Shown here one piece after another: positions 8,247 through 16,634 of a stretch of DNA of 35,007 nt. Made by a program: the position numbers and the translations under genes. The stretch's first letter is position 1; each line of letters opens with the position of its first letter. The stretch comes from an uncultured Burkholderiales bacterium (lineage in GTDB: Bacteria > Pseudomonadota > Gammaproteobacteria > Burkholderiales > Burkholderiaceae_C): positions 1 through 35,007 of the forward strand of contig CAIVLE010000046.1 in NCBI GenBank assembly GCA_903906635.1. The letters are read 5' to 3'. Below the pieces are notes generated by a model. It saw only the letters and a program-made list of their open reading frames with translations. It was not told where the DNA came from and did no database searches.

Positions 8247-9227
8247 TCAAGGTGCCGCAAAGTTGATCTTGGTCGCCAAGCGTTTGTTGGCCTCGATCTC
8301 ATCGGCAATCACCTTGGCAAACTCAGTAGGCGTGGAGCCCAGCGTCACATAGCCTTGCTCGGCAAATGAGCGTTTGACCTCTGGGTCATCCAGGGCTTTG
8401 AGCACTTCTTGGCGCATGCGCACCACGTACTCGCTGGGCGTGCCTGCGGGGTACCACAAGCCATACCAAGGCGTGTAAAAAAACCCTTTCACACCCGCCT
8501 CATCCACCGTGGGCACATCGGGCATCATGGCCCAACGTGTTTTGCCGGTGATGGCCAAAGCACGCAACTTGCCCGACTTGACCAAGGGCAACAAAGCCGT
8601 GGCCGAGCCGATGCACACATCGATACGCCCGGCCATCAAATCGGTGATCGCCTCGCCCACGCCTTTGTAGGGTACGTGGTTGATCTTGGTGCCTGCACTG
8701 GTGTTGAAAAACTCAGCCGCGAACTGCATGACATTGCCCACACCGCCCGAGCCGTAGTTGAGCTTTTCTGGGCGCGCTTTGGCGTCGGCAATGAACTCCT
8801 GCAAAGTGCTGGCCTTGACACTGGGCCCCACCGCCACCACAAAACCCACGCTATGGGCCACCAAAGTGATGGGCGTGAAGTCTTTCACCGGGTCATAACT
8901 CAGGCCGGGCGAGACCACGGGCAAGCTGGCATGGCTTGAAGAGGTGTTGAGCACCGTGTAACCATCGGGGGGCGACTTGGCGACCATCGCGGTGCCAATG
9001 GCACCCCCGGCCCCCGCACGGTTGTCGATGACGAAGTTTTGCCCCAGAGACGGGGCCATTTTTTGGTTCAGTGCACGACCGATGAAATCCATGGGTCCGC
9101 CCGCTACATAAGGCACCACCATGCGAATGGGGTGGTTGGGGTAGTCCTTGTGCGCGGTTTGACTTTGTGCTTGAACCCAAGAGGTGCAACACAACACGCC
9201 GCACAGTAGCCAAGGAATCATCTTCAT
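8247..9227 (-). CDS. Bug-family tripartite tricarboxylate-type substrate-binding protein (1)
   Basis: A 326-residue periplasmic receptor of the Bug/TctC family. It has a signal peptide (about 1-21, SWVQAQ), then the family motif YPNHPIRMVVPYVAGGPMD, the SPPDGYT motif and the VPYKGVGEAITDLMAGRID block that shapes the carboxylate-binding cleft. Ligands of these proteins are usually small organic acids or aromatic carboxylates, but the specificity cannot be read from sequence. The start at 9227 is chosen for the signal peptide; the frame stays open to 9419 inside the MFS gene. It is the last gene of a five-gene minus-strand operon. No TctAB membrane genes are in the window. Confidence 0.93.
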   Translation of the reverse strand: MKMIPWLLCGVLCCTSWVQAQSQTAHKDYPNHPIRMVVPYVAGGPMDFIGRALNQKMAPSLGQNFVIDNRAGAGGAIGTAMVAKSPPDGYTVLNTSSSHASLPVVSPGLSYDPVKDFTPITLVAHSVGFVVAVGPSVKASTLQEFIADAKARPEKLNYGSGGVGNVMQFAAEFFNTSAGTKINHVPYKGVGEAITDLMAGRIDVCIGSATALLPLVKSGKLRALAITGKTRWAMMPDVPTVDEAGVKGFFYTPWYGLWYPAGTPSEYVVRMRQEVLKALDDPEVKRSFAEQGYVTLGSTPTEFAKVIADEIEANKRLATKINFAAP

Positions 9228-9246
9228 GAGACATCTTTCAAAAAAT

Positions 9247-10461
9247 TCATTGCATGCGATCACGGTTTGCCAGCTGGGGAAACAAGCGCAACCAAAGAAC
9301 CGCCACCACGATGGTGCCCAAGCCGCCCAGTACCACCGACTCCACAGGACCCAACCAAGCCGCCGTGGCGCCCGACTCAAACTCGCCAAGTTGGTTAGAC
9401 GCCCCAATGAAAATACCATTCACTGCAGCCACGCGGCCCCGCATGTCCTCGGGGGTTTCCATTTGCATCAACGTCAAGCGTGTCACCACACTGATGTTGT
9501 CTGCCGCCCCCGTCACGGCGAGCGCCAGCATCGACAGCCAAAAGGACTCTGACACACCAAAAGCCATGGTGGCTAAACCAAAGACCCCCACCGCCCACAG
9601 CAGTCGGTGCCCCACGTGGCGCTGCATGGGCCAGCGCGCCAAGATCAAGGACACCACCAGCGCGCCGATCGCAGGCGCGCCACGCAGCAGCCCCAAGCCC
9701 TCGGGTCCCACATGCAAAATGTCTCGCGCATAAATTGGCAACAACGCCGTGGCCCCGCCCAGCAGCACAGCAAACAAATCCAGCGCCATTGCGCCCAACA
9801 ACACTTGTCGTTCACACACGAACACCACCCCTGCCATCACGGTGCGCCAACTGGCGGCCGTTTGAGCGGCTTGGGTACGGGGCAACACCACCCACCAAGT
9901 CAAGACAAAGGCCAGCGTCAGCAACGCGGCACAACTCAGGTACACGGTGCTGGGGCCCAACACATACAGCAAGCCTCCCAAGGCAGGCCCGCCAATGACC
10001 GCCACTTGCACCCCACTGGAGCTCAAGGCAATGGCGGGCTGCAGCAAACCGTTGGGCACCAGCATGGGAGTGATGGCTTGCTGCGCAGGCATTTGAAAAG
10101 CGCGAGCCACACCCAGCACCACCGACAGCGCAAACATCAACTCTCGGGTGGCAAAGTCACCCTGAACACCTCCCACCAACAGCAGCGCCACCAGCGCATC
10201 GGCCAACATGCACACAGCAAACAAGCGACCGCGGTGTACCCGATCGGCCACGTGTCCCGCAGGCAAGGTCATCAACAAAGCGGGGATGAACTGAAACAAA
10301 CCCACCAGCCCCAAGTCCCACGCGCTGGAGGTCATGTCGTACACATGCCATGCCAGCGCCACCATGAGCATTTGATTGGCCAAGATGCCCACTAAACGGG
10401 CAAACCAAAAACGAAGGAACTGAGGCTGCTTGAGCAGAGCGGAAAACGAATTGGAGTTCAT
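9247..10461 (-). CDS. MFS transporter, EntS-like exporter family
   Basis: A 404-residue inner-membrane transporter of the major facilitator superfamily with about 12 hydrophobic segments. The loop 2-3 signature AGHVADRVHRGRLF is typical. The segment SRxxAVNGIFIGASNQLGEFESG, preceded by PEDMRGRV, resembles the MFS_3 group of enterobactin exporter-like proteins, which usually export small molecules. It lies between azlD (16 bp upstream) and the Bug receptor gene (19 bp downstream) on the same strand, so all are probably co-transcribed. The substrate is unknown; it may be related to what AzlCD and the two Bug receptors handle. Confidence 0.87.
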   Translation of the reverse strand: MNSNSFSALLKQPQFLRFWFARLVGILANQMLMVALAWHVYDMTSSAWDLGLVGLFQFIPALLMTLPAGHVADRVHRGRLFAVCMLADALVALLLVGGVQGDFATRELMFALSVVLGVARAFQMPAQQAITPMLVPNGLLQPAIALSSSGVQVAVIGGPALGGLLYVLGPSTVYLSCAALLTLAFVLTWWVVLPRTQAAQTAASWRTVMAGVVFVCERQVLLGAMALDLFAVLLGGATALLPIYARDILHVGPEGLGLLRGAPAIGALVVSLILARWPMQRHVGHRLLWAVGVFGLATMAFGVSESFWLSMLALAVTGAADNISVVTRLTLMQMETPEDMRGRVAAVNGIFIGASNQLGEFESGATAAWLGPVESVVLGGLGTIVVAVLWLRLFPQLANRDRMQ

Positions 10462-10477
10462 TGAATTTTCAAAAAGA

Positions 10478-10819
10478 TCAAGCCATGATGCCGTAACTCA
10501 TGATCAGCAAAGTTCCCGTCAACAAGGCCGGCACCAAGCGACGCTGTGGGTGCGACATCATCACCCCCACACTCAACACACACACGGCCACACGCACCCA
10601 CATTGGGACTTGAGCCAACACGCCAATGGGCAGCAAGATCATGCGCACCGTCAAGGCGGCCACCATGGCATAGGTCACGGCTGACAACCAGCGGAAAATC
10701 TCGCTGTCTTGGTTGATTTGGTCTGACAACACCACACCAATGGCGCGGCAAAAATAAGTGCCCACACTCGCACCCAGCAACGCCAGCCAAGGCGTCCAGT
10801 CTTGGATCGCAGCCATCAT
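10478..10819 (-). CDS. azlD: AzlD-family branched-chain amino acid export subunit
   Basis: A 113-residue inner-membrane protein with four hydrophobic segments, the small partner of AzlC in putative export of branched-chain amino acids or analogues. Conserved features are the N-terminal GTYFCRAIGVVLS and the central membrane stretch. The ATG at 10819 overlaps the azlC stop by 4 bp (ATGA), which explains why it is preferred over the longer frame starting at 10867. Members of this family are about 100-115 residues long, so it is complete. Confidence 0.87.
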   Translation of the reverse strand: MMAAIQDWTPWLALLGASVGTYFCRAIGVVLSDQINQDSEIFRWLSAVTYAMVAALTVRMILLPIGVLAQVPMWVRVAVCVLSVGVMMSHPQRRLVPALLTGTLLIMSYGIMA

Positions 10820-11589
10820 GCGCGCACCTCTTGGGGTGGTGGGCGCAGAAAGCGTCGATCGACCCAATACGCCAGCGTTCCGCCCACCAAGCCCGTGGTC
10901 AACAAACTGGTGTCACGGTCCCAAAGATAAAAAGCAGGCCCCAGCAAGCACCCCAGCACAATGGCCAAGCGGTTGGCCCAAGGCTTGACCTCGGTGAAGG
11001 TCAACAAAAAGAACAAAGGGTTCAAAAATACCAGCGCCAAGGTCACAGGGGGCGAGACCCAACCGGCCACTTGGTAGCCCAAAAACGTGCCGGGCACTGA
11101 CACCAACCAACACGGCACAGCCAAACCTAAAAAGTAGGCCAAGCGGTGCTTGGCAGGCATGGCCTGAAACTCGCGCATCGAGACGGCCCATGCGGTCATG
11201 GCCAGCACGTGCACGGCTGCGTAGAGGCTGCTGTTGCGGTCACGGCGGTGAAACTGCGGAAACAACGTCACGGTCATCGTGATAAAGCGCGACGAGGACA
11301 AAGTCACCGCCAACACCATGGCCAACAAGGAAGAGCCGGTGATGAGCATTTCAAACAACACCACTTGGCCGGGCAAGGCGAACATCAGCAAACTGCTGGC
11401 CGTCATCAGCCACACATCAAAGCCATTGCTGCGCCCCATGGCGCCAAAGCCCACCATGCCAGCAAACAGCACCACCATGGGCGCGCCCAAGGCGGCACGC
11501 ACACCGGCCACACCAGCGTCTCGTCGGCTGGCAAACCGAGAGGCTGTCGTGTGCATCTGCGACTCCATCTGCATCTCCCTGTGCGGCAT
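10816..11589 (-). CDS. azlC: AzlC-family branched-chain amino acid export permease
   Basis: A 257-residue inner-membrane protein of the AzlC family (LIV-E type exporters), which works with AzlD. Segments VVLFAGMVGFGAMGR and ALPGQVVLFEML match the conserved first half, and SSRFITMTVTLFP is the family hallmark. The first ATG at 11589 overlaps the upstream Bug stop in TGATG, indicating coupled translation; later ATG codons at 11574, 11568 and 11556 are possible and would shorten the hydrophilic N-terminal tail. Function as an exporter is known for B. subtilis and C. glutamicum relatives; the substrate here is unproven. Confidence 0.88.
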   Translation of the reverse strand: MPHREMQMESQMHTTASRFASRRDAGVAGVRAALGAPMVVLFAGMVGFGAMGRSNGFDVWLMTASSLLMFALPGQVVLFEMLITGSSLLAMVLAVTLSSSRFITMTVTLFPQFHRRDRNSSLYAAVHVLAMTAWAVSMREFQAMPAKHRLAYFLGLAVPCWLVSVPGTFLGYQVAGWVSPPVTLALVFLNPLFFLLTFTEVKPWANRLAIVLGCLLGPAFYLWDRDTSLLTTGLVGGTLAYWVDRRFLRPPPQEVRA

Positions 11590-12566
11590 CAGTCGGCTTG
11601 AACGCCGGCCTTGATCAACAAGGGATTGAGCGTTTCAATTTCGTGTTTCAAATGGGCCCGCAAATACTCTGGCCGCGCCTTGTCTGGCGTCACTGGCAAG
11701 GCTCCCAGAGACCCCAAACGCTGTTTCACATCCGGGTCTTTGATGGCCGCTTGCAGCGCCCCTGTGAGCTTGTCAATCACCGCCTTGGGCGTGCCCTTGG
11801 GCGCATACAAACCAAACATGATGCTGATGTCAAACCCCGATGTCCCCAACTCGGGCAAGGCCGGCAACTCAGGCAACGAGGCCAAACGGGTTTTACCTGC
11901 TACCAGATAAGCTTTGACGCGGCCACTGGTGGTGGCAGGCGTGGTGCTCGTGGTTTGGTCACACATCATGTCGAGCTGTCCTCCCATCACATCGTTGAGT
12001 GCAGGAGCCGCGCCCTTGTAGGGCACGGAAGTCAGTTGTACATTGAGCGCGTTCATGAACATCAAGCTGCACAGATGCGAGGCCGATCCCACGCCGGCAT
12101 GCCCCATACTCAACTTGGCGGCGTTCTCGCGCACATAGGTCACGAACTCTTTGGCATCTTTGGCCGCAAAGTCACGCCTGGCCACCACCACCATGGGGCC
12201 TTCGGTCGCCAGTCCGATCGGCTCGAAGTCGTCCACCGGGCTGTAAGAGAGGTTTTTGAACATGGCCAAATTGGTGGCGTGGCTCACATGGATCATCAAC
12301 AGCGTGTAGCCATCGGGCTTGCTGCGTGCTACCTTGGCTGTGCCAATCGTGCCCGAGGCGCCGGAGGTGTTGTCCACCACGATTTGCTGCCCCAAAGCCT
12401 TTTGCATCGCTGCGGCATAAATGCGGGTGATCACGTCGCCTGGGCCACCTGCCGCATAGGGCATGACCATCGTGATGGGGCGTGATGGGTATTCTTGGGC
12501 CCAAAGCGGTGCACTCAGCGCCAGGCCTAGCCAAAGAAACCGCTTCAAAATGCAAGATCGTGTCAT
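11589..12566 (-). CDS. Bug-family tripartite tricarboxylate-type substrate-binding protein (2)
   Basis: A 325-residue periplasmic receptor with signal peptide (about 1-23, cleavage after LWAQ), the N-terminal motif YPSRPITMVMPYAAGGPGD, SKPDGYT and the VPYKGAAPALNDVMGGQLDMM block. It is the first gene of the operon Bug-azlC-azlD-MFS-Bug. It differs clearly from the first Bug protein of the same operon, so the two probably bind different ligands or one is a regulator-type receptor. The start at 12566 is set by the signal peptide; the frame extends to 12959 without one. The 144-bp region upstream, shared with a divergent small gene, has no promoter I would call with confidence. Confidence 0.92.
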   Translation of the reverse strand: MTRSCILKRFLWLGLALSAPLWAQEYPSRPITMVMPYAAGGPGDVITRIYAAAMQKALGQQIVVDNTSGASGTIGTAKVARSKPDGYTLLMIHVSHATNLAMFKNLSYSPVDDFEPIGLATEGPMVVVARRDFAAKDAKEFVTYVRENAAKLSMGHAGVGSASHLCSLMFMNALNVQLTSVPYKGAAPALNDVMGGQLDMMCDQTTSTTPATTSGRVKAYLVAGKTRLASLPELPALPELGTSGFDISIMFGLYAPKGTPKAVIDKLTGALQAAIKDPDVKQRLGSLGALPVTPDKARPEYLRAHLKHEIETLNPLLIKAGVQAD

Positions 12567-12710
12567 GACGTGCAGCGTATCACGCCGTCTGAAATTCAAC
12601 CCAAAGCGCAGTGAGTACCCGAGTTGTTTGAAGGACCTGGACCAGAGCCACCCACTCAAGTTAGGCCGTGTCGTGCCGATCACCCAAGCATACGAAGAAA
12701 GGAACGGGCC

Positions 12711-12953
12711 ATGGGCTTGATTGTCAACTCCATCAACAGCAACCGCCCCTCGGCCAGGGTCTACCCACCCGTGGCCAAAGTCTCGCGCGTCACCAAGGGG
12801 GCGAGCCCGGTGCAAGAGGTCGACGGCCCCTTCAGCGCCAGCGCGTCTGACGAATTGTCTGACAGCCTTTCGATGGCCCAAGCAGCGACAGGCCAACCGA
12901 GTGCGACCGCGCTGTTTGAAGGCAAAGGCAACGAAGTCGACGTCTACGCGTGA
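12711..12953 (+). CDS. Small protein of unknown function, 80 residues
   Basis: An 80-residue protein with no family I recognise. It is rich in Ser, Ala and Val, has no cysteine and no membrane segment, and is probably largely disordered, ending in GNEVDVYA. Support for a real gene: a good ribosome-binding site (AAAGGAA) about 7 nt before the ATG, and a position between a divergent operon and a convergent one with tight ends (6 bp to the soxZ-like stop). It has its own space and does not overlap another gene. The in-frame region upstream (from 12624) lacks such a site. Confidence 0.55.
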   Translation: MGLIVNSINSNRPSARVYPPVAKVSRVTKGASPVQEVDGPFSASASDELSDSLSMAQAATGQPSATALFEGKGNEVDVYA

Positions 12954-12959
12954 CGCCAC

Positions 12960-13307
12960 TCAGGCACTGAGCACCGTGAGGACCTGGCGCAACTGCCCCA
13001 TTTGCCCCGCGTCGTCGATCCATCGCAGCCACAACTCGCCCGAGCGCGTGGCACGCAGATAAAACTCAAACAAAGGGTTGGCCGATATGCCAGAGGACGG
13101 CTCGACCCGAAACACCTCTTGCGCGGGTGCGCCCTCGCCCACCCAGTGGCAGCTCAAGGTCTGGACCACATTGCGCGGCACGTTACGCCCCTCGTTGTCT
13201 TGCAAGTAGCCCGTCTCCATGGGGTGTTGCACCAAGACACGAACCTTGAACACATCCCCCGCGACCACCCGCTCGGGCCAGGACATGCGAGCCAAATTCA
13301 TCGCCAT
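12960..13307 (-). CDS. SoxZ-like sulfur carrier subunit
   Basis: A 115-residue protein resembling SoxZ, the partner of the SoxY thiosulfate-oxidation carrier. The pattern of RVLVQHPMETGY followed by NPLFEFYLRATRSGELWLRWIDDAG fits the SoxZ immunoglobulin-like fold, in which the HxMETG motif is conserved. It has no signal peptide, as for SoxZ, which is exported with SoxY. It begins 4 bp after the soxY-like stop. No SoxAX, SoxB or SoxCD gene is near, so a classic thiosulfate oxidation role is unlikely; the association here is with a molybdenum hydroxylase. Confidence 0.8.
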   Translation of the reverse strand: MAMNLARMSWPERVVAGDVFKVRVLVQHPMETGYLQDNEGRNVPRNVVQTLSCHWVGEGAPAQEVFRVEPSSGISANPLFEFYLRATRSGELWLRWIDDAGQMGQLRQVLTVLSA

Positions 13308-13311
13308 GGCG

Positions 13312-13791
13312 TCACGACCCGTCCACGCAGGCAGACTCGGTGACGATCACGTCTGCCAAGTCATAAAAACAACGCCCATCGGCCATACGCGCCAAGGCCA
13401 ACACCATTTGAGAGCCCGCCAGGCGCACGCGCGTGCTGATCTCGGCGCGTCCTGACCAAGGCCCCAGATGGAACGTGGCCATGCGCTCGACCGGGTTGCG
13501 TTGGGACACCAAGACGATTTCTTGCACATGCTCTGAAGGGGTCATCGGGCTATCCACCCGCACGCTCAGGGGCACCAAATGGCCGTTATCGGCCAGCAAA
13601 GGCAGTTGCAAATGCACCGCTTGGCGCAGCGGGGCGGCCCCTTGAGCCCAAGGCGCCAGCATTTCAGACAAGGAACGCAATCGCCCAGAGACCATGCCCT
13701 GGGCCCAGGCGCTGGAGCGCTGGCCTGACAGAGCCAGCGCGCCACAACCCAGCGCCGCACTGGCGTGCAGCCACTGCCTGCGCTGCATCAT
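13312..13791 (-). CDS. SoxY-like carrier with shortened cysteine arm (AACIE-arm type)
   Basis: A 159-residue periplasmic protein similar to SoxY. An N-terminal twin-arginine signal (RRQWLHASAALG, 4-15) is followed by the SoxY domain, with blocks VPLSVRVDSPMTPSEHVQ and FHLGPWSGRAEISTRVRLAGSQ. True SoxY proteins end in GGCGG, carrying the substrate-binding cysteine on a swinging arm. Here the chain ends VTESACVDGS, with Cys155 four residues from the end. This resembles SoxY-related proteins with an AACIE arm. Its ATG at 13791 overlaps the iorB stop by 4 bp. A carrier role for some thiol-linked or electron-linked intermediate is inference only. Confidence 0.8.
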   Translation of the reverse strand: MMQRRQWLHASAALGCGALALSGQRSSAWAQGMVSGRLRSLSEMLAPWAQGAAPLRQAVHLQLPLLADNGHLVPLSVRVDSPMTPSEHVQEIVLVSQRNPVERMATFHLGPWSGRAEISTRVRLAGSQMVLALARMADGRCFYDLADVIVTESACVDGS

Positions 13792-15950
13792 CCGCGGGCC
13801 AAGCTCAAGCCGTGGTTTTTGAGTGGCAATGAGCGCAAGCGCTTGCCGGTGGCCGCAAAGATGGCGTTGGCCAAAGCCGGCGCCAGCGGCGCTTGGGCAG
13901 GTTCGCCCACGCCACCCCAAAAGCCACCCGTGGGAGCGATCACGGCCTGCACCTTGGGCATCTCGTTGAAGCGCATCATGCGGTAGTCATGGAAGTTCGA
14001 TTGCTCAATGCGGCCGTCCTTGAGCGTCATCTCGCCCCAGAAAATTGCGCTCAAGCCGTGCACCACGCTGCCTTGAATTTGCGCCTCGATGTTATTGGGA
14101 TTGACCGCGTAGCCCGGGTCAATGCCCATCACCACACGGTGGATCTTGACCTCTGACTTGGCGTTGACAGACACCTCGCACACACACGCGGTGTAGCTGC
14201 CATAGCCCTCGGTTTCTGCAATACCGCGGAACACGCCCTTGGGTAAAGGCTTGCCCCAGTCGGCGGCCTTGGCCACAGCGTCCAAAATCGCTCGGTCTTT
14301 GACGAACTTTTCTCCCAACAGCGACTGGCGAAACGCCAAGGGGTCTTTGCCCGCGGCGTGGGCCAGCTCGTCGATGAACGACTCGCGTACAAACGGGTTT
14401 TGTGAGTGCCCCACAGTACGCCAAAAGCCTACCGGCACATTGGTGTTGCGCTGCGCGTAATCGACCAAACTGTTGGGGATGTTGTAGGGGTGGTCGTTGA
14501 AACTTGCCACGGCTTGGCCATCGATGCCGTTGGGCAAGGGCAACTTGAGCAAGGTGGCCAAAATCGACGGTGCACTCACTCGGATGTGAAGGGCTTGCAC
14601 CTTGCCTGCATCATCCATCGAAGCCTTCATGCGCACCAAGCTGGCGGGTCGGTACAAGTCGTGCTGGGTGTCTTCCTCGCGGGTCCACACCATTTTGACG
14701 GGCTTGCCCTCCATGGCCTTGGCAATCAGCACGCCTTGGCGCGTGAAGTCTTGAGCGCCCTTGCGGCCCAAGCCACCCCCGAGTTGCATGGGGTGCACCA
14801 ACACTTGGTCTTGCGGCACGCCTGCCGCGGCCGCCGCCGTCGCCAACACCCCTTCTGGGTTTTGCGTGGAGGTCCACACTTCGGCCTTGCCGTCGTGCAC
14901 CCATGCAGTACACACCAAGGGCTCCATGGTGGCGTGGGCCAAATAAGGAGTGAAGTACTCGGCCTCGTGCACCTTGGTGGCTTTGGACAAGACTTCTGGG
15001 GCATTGCCGTCGTTGCGGGCCACAGCCAGTTGAGGTTGGTCTAGACCTTCCTTGAAGCTGGCCATGATGGAGGCGCTTGAGAGCTTGGCGTTGTCGCCGC
15101 TGTCCCATTCGATGGCGACATCTTTCAAAGCTTCCTTGGCACGCCACCAGTTGTCAGCCACCACAGCCACAAACGTGCCCTGGTTGAGCACCTTGACAAT
15201 GCCACGGCGGTTGTCCACTTTGGAGGAGTCCAGCGACTTGACCGTGCCATTGAAGACCGGACAAGCCGCCACTGCGGCGTACAACATGCCGGGCAATTGG
15301 GCGTCGATGCCGTAGCGCACGCGCCCCGTCACGATGTCGGGAATGTCCACCCGCTTGATGGGCTTGCCAATGATCTTCCAGTCTTTGGGGTCTTTGAGCT
15401 TGACCTCTTTGGGGGGCTCCAACTTGGCGGCTTCAGCGGCCAACTTGCCGTAGCTGAGCTTGCGCTTGCTTGGGGTGTGGGTGACCACGCCCAAAGCCGC
15501 CACGCATTCGCTGGCGGGCACGCCCCACTGCTGGGCAGCGGCGGCAATCAGCATTTCACGGGCGGAGGCACCCGCCTTGCGCAGATATTCTTGCGAGTTG
15601 CGAATGGTGCGACTGCCCACAGCGGCCATGTCACCGTAGACACGTTTTTGACGCAAGTTCTCGTGCGCGGTGGCGTACTCCACGCGCACCTGTTTCCAGT
15701 CAGCTTCGAGCTCGTCGGCCACCAACTGAGGGGCCGAGGTGCGGCTGCCCTGGCCCATTTCGGTGCGAGCGTAGCGAATGATGATGGTCTCGTCAGCTTG
15801 AATCTCGATCCAGGCATTGACGCGCTCAGCCGTGGCGGCCATGCCTTTTTCAGGCAAGAAAAAGCCCAGCGACAAGGCCGCAGCAGCGGTGCTAGAGACC
15901 TTCAAGAAGCTGCGACGGTCCACGCCATCGTTGAGGTGTGAGGTGGTCAT
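13788..15950 (-). CDS. Molybdopterin-binding subunit of aldehyde/isoquinoline oxidoreductase
   Basis: A 720-residue periplasmic molybdenum enzyme of the xanthine oxidase family, closest in layout to isoquinoline 1-oxidoreductase beta subunit (IorB). It has a Tat signal ([10 protein letters not shown], 11-20), TEMGQGSRT (63-71), HATMEP (339-344), the cofactor loop GGGLGRKG (391-398) and the catalytic Glu683 in GVGEP. It works with the adjacent iron-sulfur subunit, whose stop overlaps this start. No FAD subunit is encoded, which is normal for IorAB-type enzymes that pass electrons to cytochromes or azurin. The substrate (an N-heterocycle or aldehyde) cannot be told. The 3' end overlaps the soxY-like gene. 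Confidence 0.9.
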   Translation of the reverse strand: MTTSHLNDGVDRRSFLKVSSTAAAALSLGFFLPEKGMAATAERVNAWIEIQADETIIIRYARTEMGQGSRTSAPQLVADELEADWKQVRVEYATAHENLRQKRVYGDMAAVGSRTIRNSQEYLRKAGASAREMLIAAAAQQWGVPASECVAALGVVTHTPSKRKLSYGKLAAEAAKLEPPKEVKLKDPKDWKIIGKPIKRVDIPDIVTGRVRYGIDAQLPGMLYAAVAACPVFNGTVKSLDSSKVDNRRGIVKVLNQGTFVAVVADNWWRAKEALKDVAIEWDSGDNAKLSSASIMASFKEGLDQPQLAVARNDGNAPEVLSKATKVHEAEYFTPYLAHATMEPLVCTAWVHDGKAEVWTSTQNPEGVLATAAAAAGVPQDQVLVHPMQLGGGLGRKGAQDFTRQGVLIAKAMEGKPVKMVWTREEDTQHDLYRPASLVRMKASMDDAGKVQALHIRVSAPSILATLLKLPLPNGIDGQAVASFNDHPYNIPNSLVDYAQRNTNVPVGFWRTVGHSQNPFVRESFIDELAHAAGKDPLAFRQSLLGEKFVKDRAILDAVAKAADWGKPLPKGVFRGIAETEGYGSYTACVCEVSVNAKSEVKIHRVVMGIDPGYAVNPNNIEAQIQGSVVHGLSAIFWGEMTLKDGRIEQSNFHDYRMMRFNEMPKVQAVIAPTGGFWGGVGEPAQAPLAPALANAIFAATGKRLRSLPLKNHGLSLARG

Positions 15951-16408
15951 GCGTGTGCTCCTTTGTTGGCCACCGCGTGGATGGCTTGGCGCATGCGCGC
16001 ATAGGTCCCACAGCGGCAGATGTTGCTCATGGCGGCATCGATGTCTTCGTCCGTGGGCTTGGGTTTTTTCTTGAGCAAGGCCACAGCCGTCAAGATTTGG
16101 CCGCCTTGGCAGTAACCGCACTGGGGCACCTCATGGTCAATCCAAGCTTGTTGCACCGCATGCAGGGTGCCGTTTTTATTGGCCAATCCCTCGATGGTGA
16201 CCACCTTTTGTGATGCAGCGGCAGACACGGGGTAAGAGCATGAGCGCACGGGCTCGCCGTTCAAGAGCACCGTGCACGCGCCGCACTGGGCCACGCCACA
16301 ACCGAATTTGGGACCTTTGATGTCAAGCTCATCGCGCAAGGCCCACAAAAGAGGCATGTCGGGCTCGACGTCGGCCTCATGCACACGTCCGTTGATGTTG
16401 AGTTTCAT
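15947..16408 (-). CDS. [2Fe-2S] subunit of aldehyde/isoquinoline oxidoreductase
   Basis: A 153-residue two-cluster iron-sulfur protein that feeds electrons from the molybdenum subunit. The plant-type cluster ligands are C37, C42, C45 and C57. The second cluster is formed by C97, C100 (QCGYCQGG), C131 and C133 (CRCGTY). It has no signal of its own and is presumably exported with the Tat-bearing large subunit. Start at 16408 is chosen for the GAGGTGG ribosome-binding site and the usual N terminus; the frame extends 14 codons further. It is the first gene of the operon iorA-iorB-soxY-soxZ and diverges from the aromatic cluster. Confidence 0.93.
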   Translation of the reverse strand: MKLNINGRVHEADVEPDMPLLWALRDELDIKGPKFGCGVAQCGACTVLLNGEPVRSCSYPVSAAASQKVVTIEGLANKNGTLHAVQQAWIDHEVPQCGYCQGGQILTAVALLKKKPKPTDEDIDAAMSNICRCGTYARMRQAIHAVANKGAHA

Positions 16409-16496
16409 GTTGTCTGCCACCTCGTTGAAAGAAGCGCCTAGGGTAGCCAATTCAAATGCGTCTCACCAGCGTGAAAGCCCCCTAAAGTGCACAGTA

Positions 16497-16514
16497 CTGA
16501 CGCCTTCGCGTCAG
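16497..16514. promoter_or_regulatory. Perfect hairpin in the iorA/dioxygenase intergenic region
   Basis: CTGACGC (16497-16503) pairs with GCGTCAG (16508-16514) across a 4-nt loop. A third copy, GCGTCAGG, follows at 16520-16527. It lies in the 289-bp divergent region between the iorA-type operon and the ring-cleavage cluster, and could be an operator for either side or a structured leader of the minus-strand transcript. Confidence 0.4.
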
Positions 16515-16552
16515 CCATGCGTCAGGCTGGGCCGCACACCGATATCATCAAA

Positions 16553-16569
16553 GTCTCATCCAATGAGAC
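16553..16569. promoter_or_regulatory. 17-bp palindrome, candidate operator of the IclR regulator
   Basis: GTCTCAT (16553-16559) and ATGAGAC (16563-16569) form a perfect inverted repeat with a 3-bp centre. Its centre lies about 50 bp before the predicted transcription start of the downstream cluster, directly upstream of the -35 box. That is a usual place for activator binding, and the cluster encodes an IclR-family regulator. The pairing of this site with that regulator is inference. Confidence 0.5.
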
Positions 16570-16575
16570 GATTGA

Positions 16576-16604
16576 TTGACGAGAGGCGGCGTTCACACGA
16601 TAGT
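16576..16604 (+). promoter_or_regulatory. Predicted sigma70-type promoter of the ring-cleavage cluster
   Basis: A -35 box TTGACG (16576-16581) and a -10 box GATAGT (16599-16604) are separated by exactly 17 bp. The predicted start near 16611 leaves a leader of about 87 nt that contains the 13-bp tandem repeats. Confidence 0.5.
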
Positions 16605-16634
16605 GCATGCGTTTGAAAGCTGTCCCCCTTTTTT

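Noticed and set aside
9607-10395. 262-codon plus-strand open frame inside the MFS gene
   Set aside because: Gln- and His-rich nonsense composition opposite a clear 12-segment transporter.
12960-13791. A genuine thiosulfate-oxidising Sox system
   Set aside because: Only SoxY- and SoxZ-like genes are present, the GGCGG tail is missing, and the neighbours are molybdenum hydroxylase genes.
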